Positions 36,178 through 45,982 of a stretch of DNA of 64,000 nt are shown in pieces. How positions within the stretch are numbered: position 1 is the first letter of the stretch; every line of letters starts with the position of its first letter. The DNA comes from Natrialbaceae archaeon AArc-T1-2 (GTDB taxonomy: Archaea > Halobacteriota > Halobacteria > Halobacteriales > Natrialbaceae). The position numbers were made by a program, and so were the translations under genes. The stretch spans positions 1 to 64,000 of the forward strand of contig NZ_CP127174.1 of the NCBI RefSeq assembly GCF_030273315.1, given 5' to 3'. The notes beneath the pieces are model-generated. The model was not told where the DNA came from, did not search any database, and saw nothing but the letters and a program-made list of their open reading frames with translations.

Positions 36178-37272
36178 TCAGCTGTGAGTTAATACCATCA
36201 CGTACCGCGTCAGCGACCGGTGGACCCGTCGCTCGAACGTCGCCTCGAGTTCCCACCCCGCAGTTTCCGCCGCGTCGGCCCACGTCCGATCGGCGACGAC
36301 GACGGCGCGAGAGGCAACCCGTCGTGTCTCGCCGAGTGCACCGGCGACGAGGTCCTCGAGTCGGTGTTGCTCGATCTTCGACTGGCGTCCGTAGGGTGCA
36401 TCGAAGACGACTGCGTCGACCGCGTCGTCAGCGAGCGGCAACCGGGTGGCGTCGCCGCGACCGACGTGCCACTCGCCGGTCGGGAGGCCGACGGGCGAGT
36501 CGCCCTCGAGGTAGTGTCCGAGGTTCTCGCAGGCACCGTCGACCATCTTTTCCTGGGCGTCGATTCCGACGACGTCCGCACCGACGAGCCCCGCCTCGAC
36601 GAGGACGCCGCCGGTGCCACACATCGGATCGAGGATCGTCCGGCCGGGACCCGCACCGGCGACGTTCGCGACGGCTCGCGCGAGCAGCGGATCCATGCTG
36701 CCGGGCTGGAAGAAGGGCTTGTCCGTCGGGCTGCGCGTTCCGAAATCTCTGACGCTTTCGACCTCGAGCCAGCCGAGCGCACAGACCGAGACGCGTTCGT
36801 CCGTCGGCTCGTCTCCCTCGGTCGTCGACCGCGGCCCGGTTTCGCTTACTTTCCCTTCCGAAAAGGCAGCCCGGAGGACGTGATCGGGCTCCTCGAGGTC
36901 GACTTCGAATCCCCGTTCGACCAGGACGCGTCCCAGGACGCGCTCTGCCCGCTGGGTATCGACGCCGCTCGAGCCGTGGACGTCGGTCGCACGCACCGCG
37001 ACCGATCCCTCGCGGTCGGTCTCGACCGTCGCGGCCTCGAGCGTCGCCCGGGCACGCTCGACGTCGGCGTCGGTCCGACCGACGAGTTCGCTCACGCGGT
37101 GGGTGTACGCCAGTCCGCGAGCACGACCGGGAACGACGGCTCGTGCAACTGCCAGCCCCGGTGCGATCAGGGAGCAGCCAGTCACAGCGTTGCGAGCCTC
37201 GAAGGCCGCGAACGCGTCGTCGTCACCACCGAGTTCGAGCAGGTACACGTACGTTCGGTCGTGGCCGTCCAC
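36178..37272 (-). CDS. trmG10: tRNA (guanine-10-N2) dimethyltransferase (THUMP-type)
   Basis: A 364-aa tRNA methyltransferase. A THUMP domain fills about the first 160 residues; the Rossmann part starts with ILDPMCGTGGVLVEAGLVGA and VVGIDAQEKMV. The catalytic tetrapeptide reads DAPY (VVFDAPYGRQS); DPPY or NPPY is usual in this family, and D-x-PY is kept. It forms N2-methyl- or N2,N2-dimethyl-G10 in tRNA. ATG 37272 gives MDGHDRTYVYLLELGGDD. The palindromic repeat and tbp promoter lie upstream in the divergent gap. Confidence 0.88.
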   Translation of the reverse strand: MDGHDRTYVYLLELGGDDDAFAAFEARNAVTGCSLIAPGLAVARAVVPGRARGLAYTHRVSELVGRTDADVERARATLEAATVETDREGSVAVRATDVHGSSGVDTQRAERVLGRVLVERGFEVDLEEPDHVLRAAFSEGKVSETGPRSTTEGDEPTDERVSVCALGWLEVESVRDFGTRSPTDKPFFQPGSMDPLLARAVANVAGAGPGRTILDPMCGTGGVLVEAGLVGADVVGIDAQEKMVDGACENLGHYLEGDSPVGLPTGEWHVGRGDATRLPLADDAVDAVVFDAPYGRQSKIEQHRLEDLVAGALGETRRVASRAVVVADRTWADAAETAGWELEATFERRVHRSLTRYVMVLTHS

Positions 37273-37321
37273 GCGTCAAGAGCGTACCGGTCGGCGTTCG
37301 ATACCGTCCGTGACGTCTCAC

Positions 37322-37434
37322 TGATACTGTCGGTCATACCGACGTGAACACGGCTGGTGACAGCACGGCCAGACACACGTTCAACGGCCGGATCACCCAG
37401 ACACCAGCTCACCGGTCCATGACCGACAGTATGA
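37322..37434. repeat. Palindromic intergenic element, ATACTGTCGGTCAT arm type
   Basis: ATACTGTCGGTCAT (37324-37337) and ATGACCGACAGTAT (37419-37432) are a perfect 14-bp inverted repeat 81 bp apart; the left arm is preceded by TG and the right is followed by GA. The interior has weaker pairing (GGTGA with TCACC, GGCC with GGCC). It lies between the starts of trmG10 and tbp, unlike most copies, which touch a stop codon. Confidence 0.75.
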
Positions 37435-37482
37435 CTACGCTAACCACTACACAAACCGGACAGATCAGGTGGCGGCACCAAC

Positions 37483-37492
37483 CTTTATAAAC
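37483..37492 (+). promoter_or_regulatory. tbp promoter (TATA box)
   Basis: CTTTATAAAC is a strong archaeal TATA box, with an A-rich ACCAA just upstream in the BRE position. Transcription would start near 37515, four or so bases before the tbp ATG at 37519, giving a nearly leaderless mRNA. Confidence 0.65.
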
Positions 37493-37518
37493 CTTAAATA
37501 CGTCTTTTTAAGCGACGA

Positions 37519-38079
37519 ATGACGGACCCGAAGGAGACTATCAACATCGAAAACGTGGTGGCGTCGACCGGCATCGGACAAGAACTCGACCTTCAAAGCG
37601 TCGCGATGGACCTAGAGGGCGCAGATTACGATCCCGAGCAGTTCCCCGGGCTCGTCTATCGAACCCAGAACCCCAAATCGGCCGCGCTCATCTTCCGGTC
37701 GGGCAAGATCGTCTGTACCGGCGCGAAAAGCACCGACGACGTCCACGAGAGTCTACGCATCGTCTTCGACAAACTCCGCGAACTCGAGATTCAGGTCAAC
37801 GAAGATCCCGAGATCGTCGTCCAGAACATCGTGACCTCGGCCGACCTGGGCCGCAATCTCAACCTGAACGCGATCGCCATTGGACTGGGACTCGAAAACA
37901 TCGAGTACGAGCCAGAGCAGTTCCCCGGACTCGTCTACCGGCTCGACGAACCCGAAGTCGTCGCCCTGTTGTTCGGCTCCGGCAAGCTCGTTATCACCGG
38001 CGGCAAGAAACCCGAAGACGCCGAACACGCCGTCGACAAGATCGTCTCGCGACTCGAGGATCTGGGCCTGCTCGAGTAA
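37519..38079 (+). CDS. tbp: TATA-box-binding protein
   Basis: A 186-aa general transcription factor. Two direct repeats of about 90 residues each are plain: INIENVVASTGIGQELDL...YDPEQFPGLVYRTQNPKSAALIF and VQNIVTSADLGRNLNL...YEPEQFPGLVYRLDEPEVVALLF (each quoted in parts), ending KIVCTGAKS and KLVITGGKK. The C-terminal acidic tail is short. Haloarchaea often have several TBPs; this full-length, canonical copy next to tRNA-modification and hisG genes looks like the main chromosomal one, but that is inferred. Confidence 0.97.
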   Translation: MTDPKETINIENVVASTGIGQELDLQSVAMDLEGADYDPEQFPGLVYRTQNPKSAALIFRSGKIVCTGAKSTDDVHESLRIVFDKLRELEIQVNEDPEIVVQNIVTSADLGRNLNLNAIAIGLGLENIEYEPEQFPGLVYRLDEPEVVALLFGSGKLVITGGKKPEDAEHAVDKIVSRLEDLGLLE

Positions 38080-38315
38080 CGCCGTTTCCCGTTCGTCGGC
38101 ACGACGCCACCCGATTCGACGCGCGTTCGTTCACTACAGCCGAGAACTGCTGGCGTTTCCTCGCCTCGCCTCAGGTCACCCTTCCAGTCGTCCGGTCAGA
38201 CTCTCTGATCGTCCGACCACGCTCCGTGCGGTCTCTCTCCGCCCGTCGAAGCGGACGAACGCCGCCTCGGCGGCGTCGAGCCACGGTGGTGACTAACGCC
38301 GCTTCGGTGGCATCG

Positions 38316-39170
38316 TCACTCGACGAGCCGTTCGATCTCGGTCACCAAAATCCCGCTCGCGCCGCGGTCTTTGACCTCGGTGATCGTCTCGAAGACGTCG
38401 CGTTCGTCGACGACTGCGTGGACGGCGACCGTTCCGTCGTCCCCGTTGGCGATGTCCATCACCGTCGGCCCGCCGAGCCCGGGGATGACGTCGCGGACGT
38501 CCTCGAGTCGTTCTTCCGGAACGTTCATCATCAGATACCGTTTCCCGTCAGCGGCGACGACCGACGACAGCGCCGTCCGTACCTCCTCGACTTTTGGCTC
38601 TCCCGTGACCTCCTCGCGGGCGAACAGCCGGACCGAACTCGAGAGCACCTCCTCGACGATCGCCAGCCGGTTGACCGCGAGCGTCGTCCCCGTCGAGGTG
38701 ATGTCGACGATGGCGTCGGCCATCTCGACGTGGGGCGTGAGTTCGGTCGCCCCAGTGACCTCGACGACGTCGGGCTCGACGCCTCGCTCGTCGAAGAACT
38801 CGCGGGTGATCGTCGGAAACTCCGTCGCGACGGTGCCGCCCTCGAGGTCGTCGACGGAGTCGATCATGCCGTCTTCGGGCGCAGCGAGGACGAGTCGGCA
38901 GCGACCGAACGCGAGGTCGAGTAACTCGGCGACGTCGTCGACGGCGGCTTCCCTGACCTGGTCGTAGCCCGTGATCCCCATCTCGGCTGCGCCGTCGGCG
39001 ACGTACTCGGGGATGTCAGCCGCACGGGCGAAGAGAACGGTGACCTCGGGATCGACCGTCTCCGCGTAGAGCTTGCGGTCGGCACCGTTCTCGAGATGGA
39101 GTCCCGCCCGCTCTAAGAGGTCGATCGTCGGCTCGTGCAGGCGGCCCTTGTTAGGAACGGCGATTCGCAT
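38316..39170 (-). CDS. hisG: ATP phosphoribosyltransferase, long form
   Basis: A 284-aa enzyme for the first step of histidine synthesis (ATP + PRPP). [19 protein letters not shown] is the family N-terminus; [21 protein letters not shown] forms the substrate-binding region; [15 protein letters not shown] is the PRPP loop. The last 75 residues are the ACT-like regulatory domain that marks the long form, which does not need HisZ. Histidine feedback is therefore likely. Stands alone, convergent with tbp. Confidence 0.95.
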   Translation of the reverse strand: MRIAVPNKGRLHEPTIDLLERAGLHLENGADRKLYAETVDPEVTVLFARAADIPEYVADGAAEMGITGYDQVREAAVDDVAELLDLAFGRCRLVLAAPEDGMIDSVDDLEGGTVATEFPTITREFFDERGVEPDVVEVTGATELTPHVEMADAIVDITSTGTTLAVNRLAIVEEVLSSSVRLFAREEVTGEPKVEEVRTALSSVVAADGKRYLMMNVPEERLEDVRDVIPGLGGPTVMDIANGDDGTVAVHAVVDERDVFETITEVKDRGASGILVTEIERLVE

Positions 39171-39278
39171 GTCCGGTCCCTTCGAGGTGGGATCTCAACT
39201 GTCTTTCCATCCCCGGGGAGGATATTTGTGCGATGTGAGACAGACTATGTCGGTTCTTGAGAGCTAATCACAAAGCTC

Positions 39279-41264
39279 ATGTCGATGGATGGACCAGTAC
39301 CTGATTACCATCGAATGGCCATCGACGAGGGACCCGCACGGTCGAGCGAGGGCCGATACCGGCCACCGTCCTCGTTCGTCCGTGACGCGAACGTGACCGA
39401 TCGGACCGTCTACGACCGCTTCGAGCGGAAGTGGCCGGCCTGCTGGGAGGACGCTGCGTCGTTGCTCGATTGGAGCGAACCGTACGATACTGTCCTCGAG
39501 GACGACGACGCACCGTTCTTCCGGTGGTTCGCCGGCGGAAAGATAAACGCCGCGACGAACTGTGTCGATCGCCACTGCGCGGCGGGACGAAAGAACCAGC
39601 TCGCGATCAGGTGGGTCGGCAAGCGCGGCGAGTGTCGGACATACACCTACCGCGACCTGCAACGAGAGGTAACGGCGTTCGCCGCAGCGCTCCGGGAATT
39701 AGGCGTCGAAGAGAACGACGTCGTGACGATCTATCTGCCGACGATCCCGGAGCTGCCGATCGCGATGCTCGCGTGTGCACGCATCGGTGCTCGCCACAAC
39801 GTCGTCTTCGCCGGGTTCGCACCGGACGCGCTCGTCGCCCGGATGAACGGGACCGACTCGAGCGCGCTCGTGACCTGTGACGGCTTCTACCGCGAGGAGA
39901 CGGCGATCGACCAGAAGCGCAAGGCCGACGCCGCGATGCACTCGCTCGGTGAGTCGATCCCGACCGTGATCGTCGACCGGCTGGGGGACGCTCACGCCCT
40001 CTCGCTCGATTCGAATCAGTACGTCTACGCTGATCTCGTCGAACGTCACGAGGGCGAGTCGGTACCGCCGGTACCCCGCGAGGCCACCGACGGGCTCTTC
40101 GTCATCCACACCTCGGGCACGACCGGCGAGCCGAAGAAACTCACCCACGCCACCGGCGGCTACCTCGCCGGAACGGCCTGGACGAGTCGGACCGTCTTCG
40201 ACCTCGAGCCCGGCGACACCTACCTGTGTACCGCCGACGCTGGCTGGATTACGGGCCACTCCTACATGGTCTACGGGCCGCTCGCGCTCGGGACGACGGT
40301 GTTGTTGTACGAGGGGACGCTCCGGTATCCGGACCGACACCGCCCGTGGGAACTGATCGAGCGCCACGCCGTCGACGTCTTCTACACCAGTCCGGGAACG
40401 ATCCGGACGTTCATGAAGTGGGGCAAAGAGTACCCCAAAGAACACGACCTCTCCTCGCTACGACTGCTCGGAACCGTCGGCGAACCGATCGGCCCGGATA
40501 CCTGGGAGTGGTTCTACACCCACGTCGGCAACGAAGCGTGTCCGATCGTCGATACGTGGTGGCAAACCGAAACCGGCAGCGTCTTGCTCTCGACGCTGCC
40601 CGCCGTCTCGGCGATGGAGCCCGGCTCGGTCGGACAGCCGTTGCCCGGGATCGACGCCCGCGTCGTCGACGACGACGGCGATCCGGTCGACCCCGGCGAG
40701 ACGGGGTATCTGACCATCTCGCGGCCCTGGCCGTCGATGGCTCGCTCCGACGACGCCGAGACGTTTCGCGAGGAGTACTTCGCGCAGTTTTCCGATCCCG
40801 ACGACGGCGACTGGGTGTACTTTACGGGTGATCTGGCCAGACTCGACGAGAACGGCTACGTCTCGATCGTCGGTCGGGTCGACGACGTCCTCACGGGTGG
40901 GGAGTATCGCCTCGGCCGGGCGGAACTCGAGGCTGCGGTGATGGCCGTCGACGGAATCACCGAAGCCGCCGTCGTCGACGGTCCCGACGACCGGGGCGGG
41001 CTCTCGGTGTTCGTCACCGCCGAACAGGGTCGGGAAGACCCCGACGCGCTCCGGGAGGCGGTTGATACGGCCATCGAACGCCGCGTCGGCCGGTTCGCCT
41101 GTCCGTCGGAAGTCTTTTTCACGCCCGAGCTACCCGAGACTCACTCCGGCAAGACGATGTATCGCGTCCTCGAGTCCGTCGTCGCCGACGAACGCCTCGA
41201 GGGCACCGAGATCCTTCGCAATCCCGAGATCGTCGGCGAGCTAGCGACCGCTCAGCAGAAGTGA
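39279..41264 (+). CDS. Acetyl-CoA synthetase-like acyl-CoA ligase
   Basis: A 661-aa AMP-forming ligase of the ANL superfamily. The P-loop is VIHTSGTTGEPKKLTHATGG; DTWWQTETGS is the ACS signature motif; YFTGDLARLDENGYVSIVGR precedes the hinge; the catalytic Lys is in PETHSGKTMYRVL. In ordinary acetyl-CoA synthetase the hinge loop reads about GRxDDVINVSGHRLGT; here it reads GRVDDVLTGGEYRLGR, so this is a divergent subgroup that may take another short acid. ATG 39279 starts MSMDGPVPDYHRM. No operon partner. Confidence 0.85.
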   Translation: MSMDGPVPDYHRMAIDEGPARSSEGRYRPPSSFVRDANVTDRTVYDRFERKWPACWEDAASLLDWSEPYDTVLEDDDAPFFRWFAGGKINAATNCVDRHCAAGRKNQLAIRWVGKRGECRTYTYRDLQREVTAFAAALRELGVEENDVVTIYLPTIPELPIAMLACARIGARHNVVFAGFAPDALVARMNGTDSSALVTCDGFYREETAIDQKRKADAAMHSLGESIPTVIVDRLGDAHALSLDSNQYVYADLVERHEGESVPPVPREATDGLFVIHTSGTTGEPKKLTHATGGYLAGTAWTSRTVFDLEPGDTYLCTADAGWITGHSYMVYGPLALGTTVLLYEGTLRYPDRHRPWELIERHAVDVFYTSPGTIRTFMKWGKEYPKEHDLSSLRLLGTVGEPIGPDTWEWFYTHVGNEACPIVDTWWQTETGSVLLSTLPAVSAMEPGSVGQPLPGIDARVVDDDGDPVDPGETGYLTISRPWPSMARSDDAETFREEYFAQFSDPDDGDWVYFTGDLARLDENGYVSIVGRVDDVLTGGEYRLGRAELEAAVMAVDGITEAAVVDGPDDRGGLSVFVTAEQGREDPDALREAVDTAIERRVGRFACPSEVFFTPELPETHSGKTMYRVLESVVADERLEGTEILRNPEIVGELATAQQK

Positions 41265-41346
41265 GGACGTAGTTTCGATGCCCCGTCACAATGGCGGTTC
41301 TCACTTTCTCTCTCTGCCTGAATCCTCTCCAGACCTTTATTTTCGA

Positions 41347-41371
41347 ACCTGAACAGAGAATAGTTCTAGGT
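41347..41371. promoter_or_regulatory. Imperfect inverted repeat in the copA promoter
   Basis: ACCTGAAC (41347-41354) and GTTCTAGGT (41363-41371) pair except for one extra base. They lie just after the TATA-like CTTTATTTT (41335-41343) and 47-71 bp before the copA ATG, so a bound regulator would cover the transcription start. Could be a copper-responsive operator. Confidence 0.4.
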
Positions 41372-41417
41372 ATCGAAGTCACAAGTCGCTTGAACGAGGA
41401 CCCCCTTTCTCCTAGTA

Positions 41418-44027
41418 ATGGGAACCAGACGGGCGCACGTCGAGATCACGGGGATGTCGTGTTCGACCTGCTCGGGGGCCGTCGAGGACGCGGTAGAAGA
41501 ACTCGAGGGCGTCACGGAAGCGAACGCGAACTACGCGACCGACGAGGGAACCGTCGCGTACGACCCTGGGGAGACGTCACTGCTCGACATCTACGAAGCG
41601 ATCGAGAGCGCAGGCTACGAGGCGGTCGCGGAGACGCGGACCGTTGCCGTGATGGGAATGTCGTGTGCGACCTGTTCGGAGGCGGTCGGAGACGCCGTCG
41701 AGGACGTCCCCGGCGTCGTCAGTGCGGACGTAAACTTCGCCTCGGACGACGCACGGATCACGTACAACCCGGTCGATGCCTCGATCTCTGAGATCTACGA
41801 CGCGATCGAGGCAGCTGGCTACGAGCCCGTCCGCGAGGAAAGCGAGGACGGCGGCGAAAGCGAGCGTGAACGGGCGATCGAGGCCGAACTCGCCCGCCAG
41901 CGCCGACTGGTGATCGTCGGCGGCCTCCTGACGCTGCCGTTCGCCCCGATCATGTTCGCGATGTTCGATCTCGTCACGTTGCCCGCGTCCGTCTTCGGAA
42001 TCGGACTCGGCTGGATCGAGTTCGTCCTCGCGACGGCCCTGATGGCGACGCTCGGCAAGGAGTTTATCGTCGGCGCTTACCGTGCGTTCGTCCACGATCG
42101 ACGGGCGAACATGGATACGCTCGTCGCGATGGGCACGTCGGCAGGCTACGTCTACAGTACCGCGGTACTCGGCGGGCTGATCGCGAGCGAGGGGCTGTAC
42201 TTCGAGGCCGTCGCGTTCATCCTCTGGTTTATCACGCTCGGCAACTGGCTCGAGGTCCGCTCGAAGGCTCGGGCCGGCGACGCCCTGCGGGAGTTGCTCC
42301 GGATGGAGGCAGACGAGGCGACGGTCGTCCGCGACGGCGAAGAACAGCAGGTGCCACTCGAGGACGTCCAGGTCGGCGACGTGCTCAAGGTGCGGCCGGG
42401 TGAGAAGATCCCAACCGACGGGATCGTCCGCGAGGGCCAGAGCGCGGTCGACGAGTCGATGCTGACCGGCGAATCCGTTCCCGTCGAGAAAGGAGAGGGC
42501 GACGAGGTCGTCGGCTCGACGATCAACGAGAACGGCGTCTTGCTCGTCGAAGCAACGAAAGTGGGCTCGGAGACGGCGATTCAACAGATCGTCGAACGCG
42601 TCAAGGAAGCCCAGTCGCGCCAGCCCGAGATCCAGCGGCTGGTCGACAAGGTGAGCGCCTACTTCGTCCCCGCGGTGATCGCAAACGCCGTCTTCTGGGC
42701 GCTCGTGTGGCTCGCGTTCCCCGCACAGCTCGCCGGCTTCGTCGACGCGCTTCCGCACTGGGGGATGGTCGGTGGCGGCCCCGAGGTTGCCCACCCGGTT
42801 GGCGACGCGGGCGTTCCGGTCGTCGAGTTCTCGGTCGTCGTCCTCGCTTCCGCGTTGTTGATCGCCTGTCCCTGTGCGCTCGGACTCGCGACGCCGGCGG
42901 CGACGATGGTCGGTTCGACGCTCAGCGCCACGAACGGCGTCCTCTTCAAGGGCGGCGACGTCTTAGAGCAGGTTCGGGGTATCGACACCGTCGTCTTCGA
43001 CAAGACCGGGACGTTGACCCACGGCGAGATGACCCTGACCGACGTCGTCACCCTCGAGCCGACGGCAGACGGCGGCGTCGTACCGGACGGCGGAATACTC
43101 ACGGAGCGAGCAGAGTCACTCGAAGAGTTCGTCATCGGGGCGGCCGCGACAGCCGAATCCGGCTCCGAACACCCGATCGCACAGGCGATCGTCGAGGGGG
43201 CAACCGAGCGCGGCGTCGAGCTGGGTGAGGTCCGGGAGTTCGAGAACGTTCCCGGTCACGGCATCCGTGCCGAGACCGACCGCGGGACGGTCGTGATCGG
43301 TCGCCGGAAACTGCTCGCCGAGGAGGGAATCGACCCCGAACCGGCCGAGGAGCCGCTGGAACGGTTAGAGCGCGAGGGGAAGACGGCGATGCCGGTCGCG
43401 GTCGACGGTACACTCGTCGGCGTGCTCGCGGTCGCCGACGAGGTCCGCGAGAGCGCCACAGAGACCGTCTCGGCGCTTCGCGAGCGCGACGTCGAGGTCG
43501 TGATGCTCACCGGCGACAACGAGCGCACCGCCCGCGCGGTCGCCCGCGAGGTCGGTATCGACGTCGGGAACGTCCGCGCCGAAGTGTTGCCCGAGGACAA
43601 GGCCGATCACGTCGACGCCCTGCAGGAAGACGGAAGCCGGGTGATGATGGTTGGCGACGGCGTCAATGACGCGCCCGCGCTAACGGCCGCCCAGGTCGGC
43701 GTCGCCATTGGCTCGGGCACCGACGTCGCCTTAGAGTCCGCCGACGTGACCCTGATGCGTGACGATCCGGCCGACGTGCTCAAGGCCGTCCGCATCTCGG
43801 AGGCGACCATCTCGAAGGTGCGCCAGAATCTGTTCTGGGCCTTTATCTACAACGCGACGCTGATCCCCATCGCCTCGCTCGGCCTGCTCAACCCGGCGCT
43901 CGCTGGCCTGGCGATGGCGACCTCGAGCGTGAGCGTGATGACGAACAGTCTGGTGTTCGCGAAGTACGACCCCCACGAGGACTACCGGCTGGCGGTTCTG
44001 AAACCGCTGTCCTGGCTCCGGTCGTGA
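41418..44027 (+). CDS. copA: Copper-exporting P-type ATPase with two heavy-metal-binding domains
   Basis: An 869-aa P1B-type ATPase. Two N-terminal HMA domains carry [11 protein letters not shown] (about residue 13) and [11 protein letters not shown] (about 78). After several membrane helices come the TGES phosphatase loop ([14 protein letters not shown]), the intramembrane [12 protein letters not shown] (Cys484-Pro-Cys486), the phosphorylation site [11 protein letters not shown] (Asp about 527), the SEHP nucleotide-binding motif, and [13 protein letters not shown]. The CPC with downstream N, Y and MxxS-type helices indicates Cu+ over Zn2+. Start is the ATG at 41418. No copper chaperone gene adjoins it. 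Confidence 0.95.
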   Translation: MGTRRAHVEITGMSCSTCSGAVEDAVEELEGVTEANANYATDEGTVAYDPGETSLLDIYEAIESAGYEAVAETRTVAVMGMSCATCSEAVGDAVEDVPGVVSADVNFASDDARITYNPVDASISEIYDAIEAAGYEPVREESEDGGESERERAIEAELARQRRLVIVGGLLTLPFAPIMFAMFDLVTLPASVFGIGLGWIEFVLATALMATLGKEFIVGAYRAFVHDRRANMDTLVAMGTSAGYVYSTAVLGGLIASEGLYFEAVAFILWFITLGNWLEVRSKARAGDALRELLRMEADEATVVRDGEEQQVPLEDVQVGDVLKVRPGEKIPTDGIVREGQSAVDESMLTGESVPVEKGEGDEVVGSTINENGVLLVEATKVGSETAIQQIVERVKEAQSRQPEIQRLVDKVSAYFVPAVIANAVFWALVWLAFPAQLAGFVDALPHWGMVGGGPEVAHPVGDAGVPVVEFSVVVLASALLIACPCALGLATPAATMVGSTLSATNGVLFKGGDVLEQVRGIDTVVFDKTGTLTHGEMTLTDVVTLEPTADGGVVPDGGILTERAESLEEFVIGAAATAESGSEHPIAQAIVEGATERGVELGEVREFENVPGHGIRAETDRGTVVIGRRKLLAEEGIDPEPAEEPLERLEREGKTAMPVAVDGTLVGVLAVADEVRESATETVSALRERDVEVVMLTGDNERTARAVAREVGIDVGNVRAEVLPEDKADHVDALQEDGSRVMMVGDGVNDAPALTAAQVGVAIGSGTDVALESADVTLMRDDPADVLKAVRISEATISKVRQNLFWAFIYNATLIPIASLGLLNPALAGLAMATSSVSVMTNSLVFAKYDPHEDYRLAVLKPLSWLRS

Positions 44028-44040
44028 TCATCGCGCCGTG

Positions 44041-44736
44041 TCACCCCGCTCCGTTCTCGAGTTGGTCGGGGAACAACGCCTCGGCAATCGGCAGCGTCAG
44101 GTAGGCCTCGATGAACGCCGCGAGCACGAGCACGAGCCAGGCGACGACGACGAGCAGGCCGGTCCGGTAGAGATACGCCCGCGTAAACAACGCCTCGCGC
44201 GAACCGAGGATCCGCTGGATGGCCCGGTGGAGCAGCCGAAAGCCCACGCCGGCGGCGACGAACAGCGCCGGCAGTTCGAAGATGCCGTGGGGCGCAAGCA
44301 ACGCGATCGTGGGGCCATAGCCCAGGTCGGAGCCAACCGCGGCCGCGAGGTTCCCCACGAGAATGCCGTTTACGATCATGATAAGCGCCGTCACCGTTCC
44401 CAGGGTAACCGCCCCGACGATCGCCATCAGAAACGGCGGCGTGTTCTGGACGATGAAAAACGTCGCCGTGAAGTCGGGTTCCTCCGTAGCGAGGTCTTCC
44501 TCGGCGAACTCCTCCGAGAACTCCTCGGCGAGCATCTCAGCGAACAGCTCCGTCAGGTCGATGCCGGCGGCGAGCATCGCGGCACCGATGGCGACGCCGA
44601 CAGCGAACAGCCCGCCAGCAAAGTAGACGTAGAGGCGGTGTTCGTCCCACGCCGCGCCGAGCGCTCCGGTTGCCGAGCCACGTCGAGCGCGTTCGCCCGG
44701 CGGTCGCCGATCGTCGCCGGAAAACGTATCGTCCAT
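44041..44736 (-). CDS. SpoIIM/DUF95-family membrane protein
   Basis: A 231-aa protein with about five membrane helices (first at residues 35-58, then 100-125, 128-150, 155-175, 195-215). TATFFIVQNTPPFLMAIVGA, IMIVNGILVGNLAAAVGSD and LLAPHGIFELPALFVAAGVG are the conserved stage-II-sporulation-M family motifs; the APHGIFELPA stretch is diagnostic. Archaeal members have no sporulation role and function is unknown. A TATA-like TTTATCGG on the minus strand (44759-44766) is 27 nt before the ATG at 44736. Converges on copA. Confidence 0.88.
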   Translation of the reverse strand: MDDTFSGDDRRPPGERARRGSATGALGAAWDEHRLYVYFAGGLFAVGVAIGAAMLAAGIDLTELFAEMLAEEFSEEFAEEDLATEEPDFTATFFIVQNTPPFLMAIVGAVTLGTVTALIMIVNGILVGNLAAAVGSDLGYGPTIALLAPHGIFELPALFVAAGVGFRLLHRAIQRILGSREALFTRAYLYRTGLLVVVAWLVLVLAAFIEAYLTLPIAEALFPDQLENGAG

Positions 44737-45111
44737 ACAGACGATTCGGCTGACCGGCCGATAAATCCGCCGACTCCGCGCGTGTTCTCGAGGCGACCGG
44801 TCGTCTCGTCCGGCGATCTCGACTCGTCCCAACTCGCCCCGACGACACGTCGAGAGCCGCGAGGTGGTTATACGACCCCGATGAAACGGCGTAAGCTGGC
44901 GATACAACGCTGTTCGGGCTCCATACCGCTGTATCCAACGCGAGAACCCACGCGAGCGACCTCGAACGGCGAGATGAGCCCGGTTCGCTCACGCACGGAG
45001 CCGTCAGTCGTCTAGGTGTCGACTACGGCTTGTCGGCCGAGGGTAATCTCAATTCAATCAGTCGTACTTACTACGCCCTATTTTTCGGTCCTTCTCGAGC
45101 CTGCACGTGCA
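44737..45111. other. Intergenic region, no firm gene
   Basis: The left end holds the SpoIIM-like promoter. GATACA (44901-44906) and TGTATC (44930-44935) form a small inverted repeat in the centre. A 44-codon frame starts at 44881 after a TATA-like GGTTATACG, but its product is basic and shows no recognisable feature. CTATTTTTCGG near 45078 is T-rich and may be the promoter of the DUF4397 gene. Confidence 0.35.
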
Positions 45112-45897
45112 ATGTCTCCGACCAGACGGACGACGATCAAAAGCGTCGGTGTCGCAGGCGGTCTCGCGGCAATCCCTGGAACGGTGTACGCACGCGGCGA
45201 ACACAAAGACGACGAACGCGAGAAGAAACGGGATAAGGAACCGGACGAGAAGAAGAAAAACGACGAGCCGCCGGTGGAACCGCCCACGGGCGGGGTCCGC
45301 GTCGCCCACCTCTCGCCGGACGCGCCGAACGTGGACATTGTCGTCGACGGCGAGCGGGTACTCGCGGGCGTCCCTTACGGCGAGATTTCGCCGTATCTCG
45401 AGCTCGAACCGGGCACCTACCGCGTCCAGATCACCGCGGCGAGCGACCCAGACGCGGTCGTCTACGACGAGCGGGTGACCGTCGAGAACGCCTTCTACAC
45501 GCTCGCCGCCATCGGTGAACTCGAGGCCAACACGTTCGACGTCCTCGTGTTGACCGACGCCGGCTCCGCGGTGGTTCGGCTCGTCCACGCGTCGCCGGAC
45601 GCTCCGCCAGTCGACGTCAGCGCTGCCGGCCAGCCACTGTTCGAGAACGTCGCCTTCGGCGAGGCGTCTGACTACATCGCCGTTCCCGCCGGCGACTACA
45701 CGCTCGAGATCTCCCCGGCGGACGATCCGGAGACGGTCGTCGCCGCCGTCGACGTCACCCTCGAGCTCGCGACGCCGTACACGGCGTTTGCGACCGGCTA
45801 TCTCGAGCCGCCGGCGGATCTCGCGGATCGGGAGTTCGAGGTGTTGCTTACGCCGGACGGTCCGGCGGCCATCGAAGCGCAGGCACAAGCGAACTGA
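45112..45897 (+). CDS. Exported protein with two DUF4397 domains
   Basis: A 261-aa protein. MSPTRRTTIKSVGVAGGLAA is a twin-arginine-like signal (Arg5-Arg6) with cleavage likely after TVYARG. A charged Lys/Glu/Asp linker (about 28-62) leads to two tandem DUF4397 domains: VRVAHLSPDAPNVDIVVDG and VRLVHASPDAPPVDVSAAG mark their starts, about 87 residues apart. DUF4397 proteins are extracellular beta-sandwiches of unknown role. The ATG at 45112 was chosen for the signal; an upstream in-frame start at 45016 would add non-signal sequence. Confidence 0.85.
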   Translation: MSPTRRTTIKSVGVAGGLAAIPGTVYARGEHKDDEREKKRDKEPDEKKKNDEPPVEPPTGGVRVAHLSPDAPNVDIVVDGERVLAGVPYGEISPYLELEPGTYRVQITAASDPDAVVYDERVTVENAFYTLAAIGELEANTFDVLVLTDAGSAVVRLVHASPDAPPVDVSAAGQPLFENVAFGEASDYIAVPAGDYTLEISPADDPETVVAAVDVTLELATPYTAFATGYLEPPADLADREFEVLLTPDGPAAIEAQAQAN

Positions 45898-45982
45898 GCC
45901 AGCCCGAAGCGCCAGCGGCTCACGAGCGTACCGGCCGACGCTGTTTCTCGAGGCTCACGACGACTGGTTCGACGACCCCCGA

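Noticed and set aside
44881-45015. A 44-codon open frame starting MKRRKLAIQRC after a TATA-like box
   Set aside because: The product is basic, unlike haloarchaeal proteins, with no helix, metal site or other feature; kept only as a remark.
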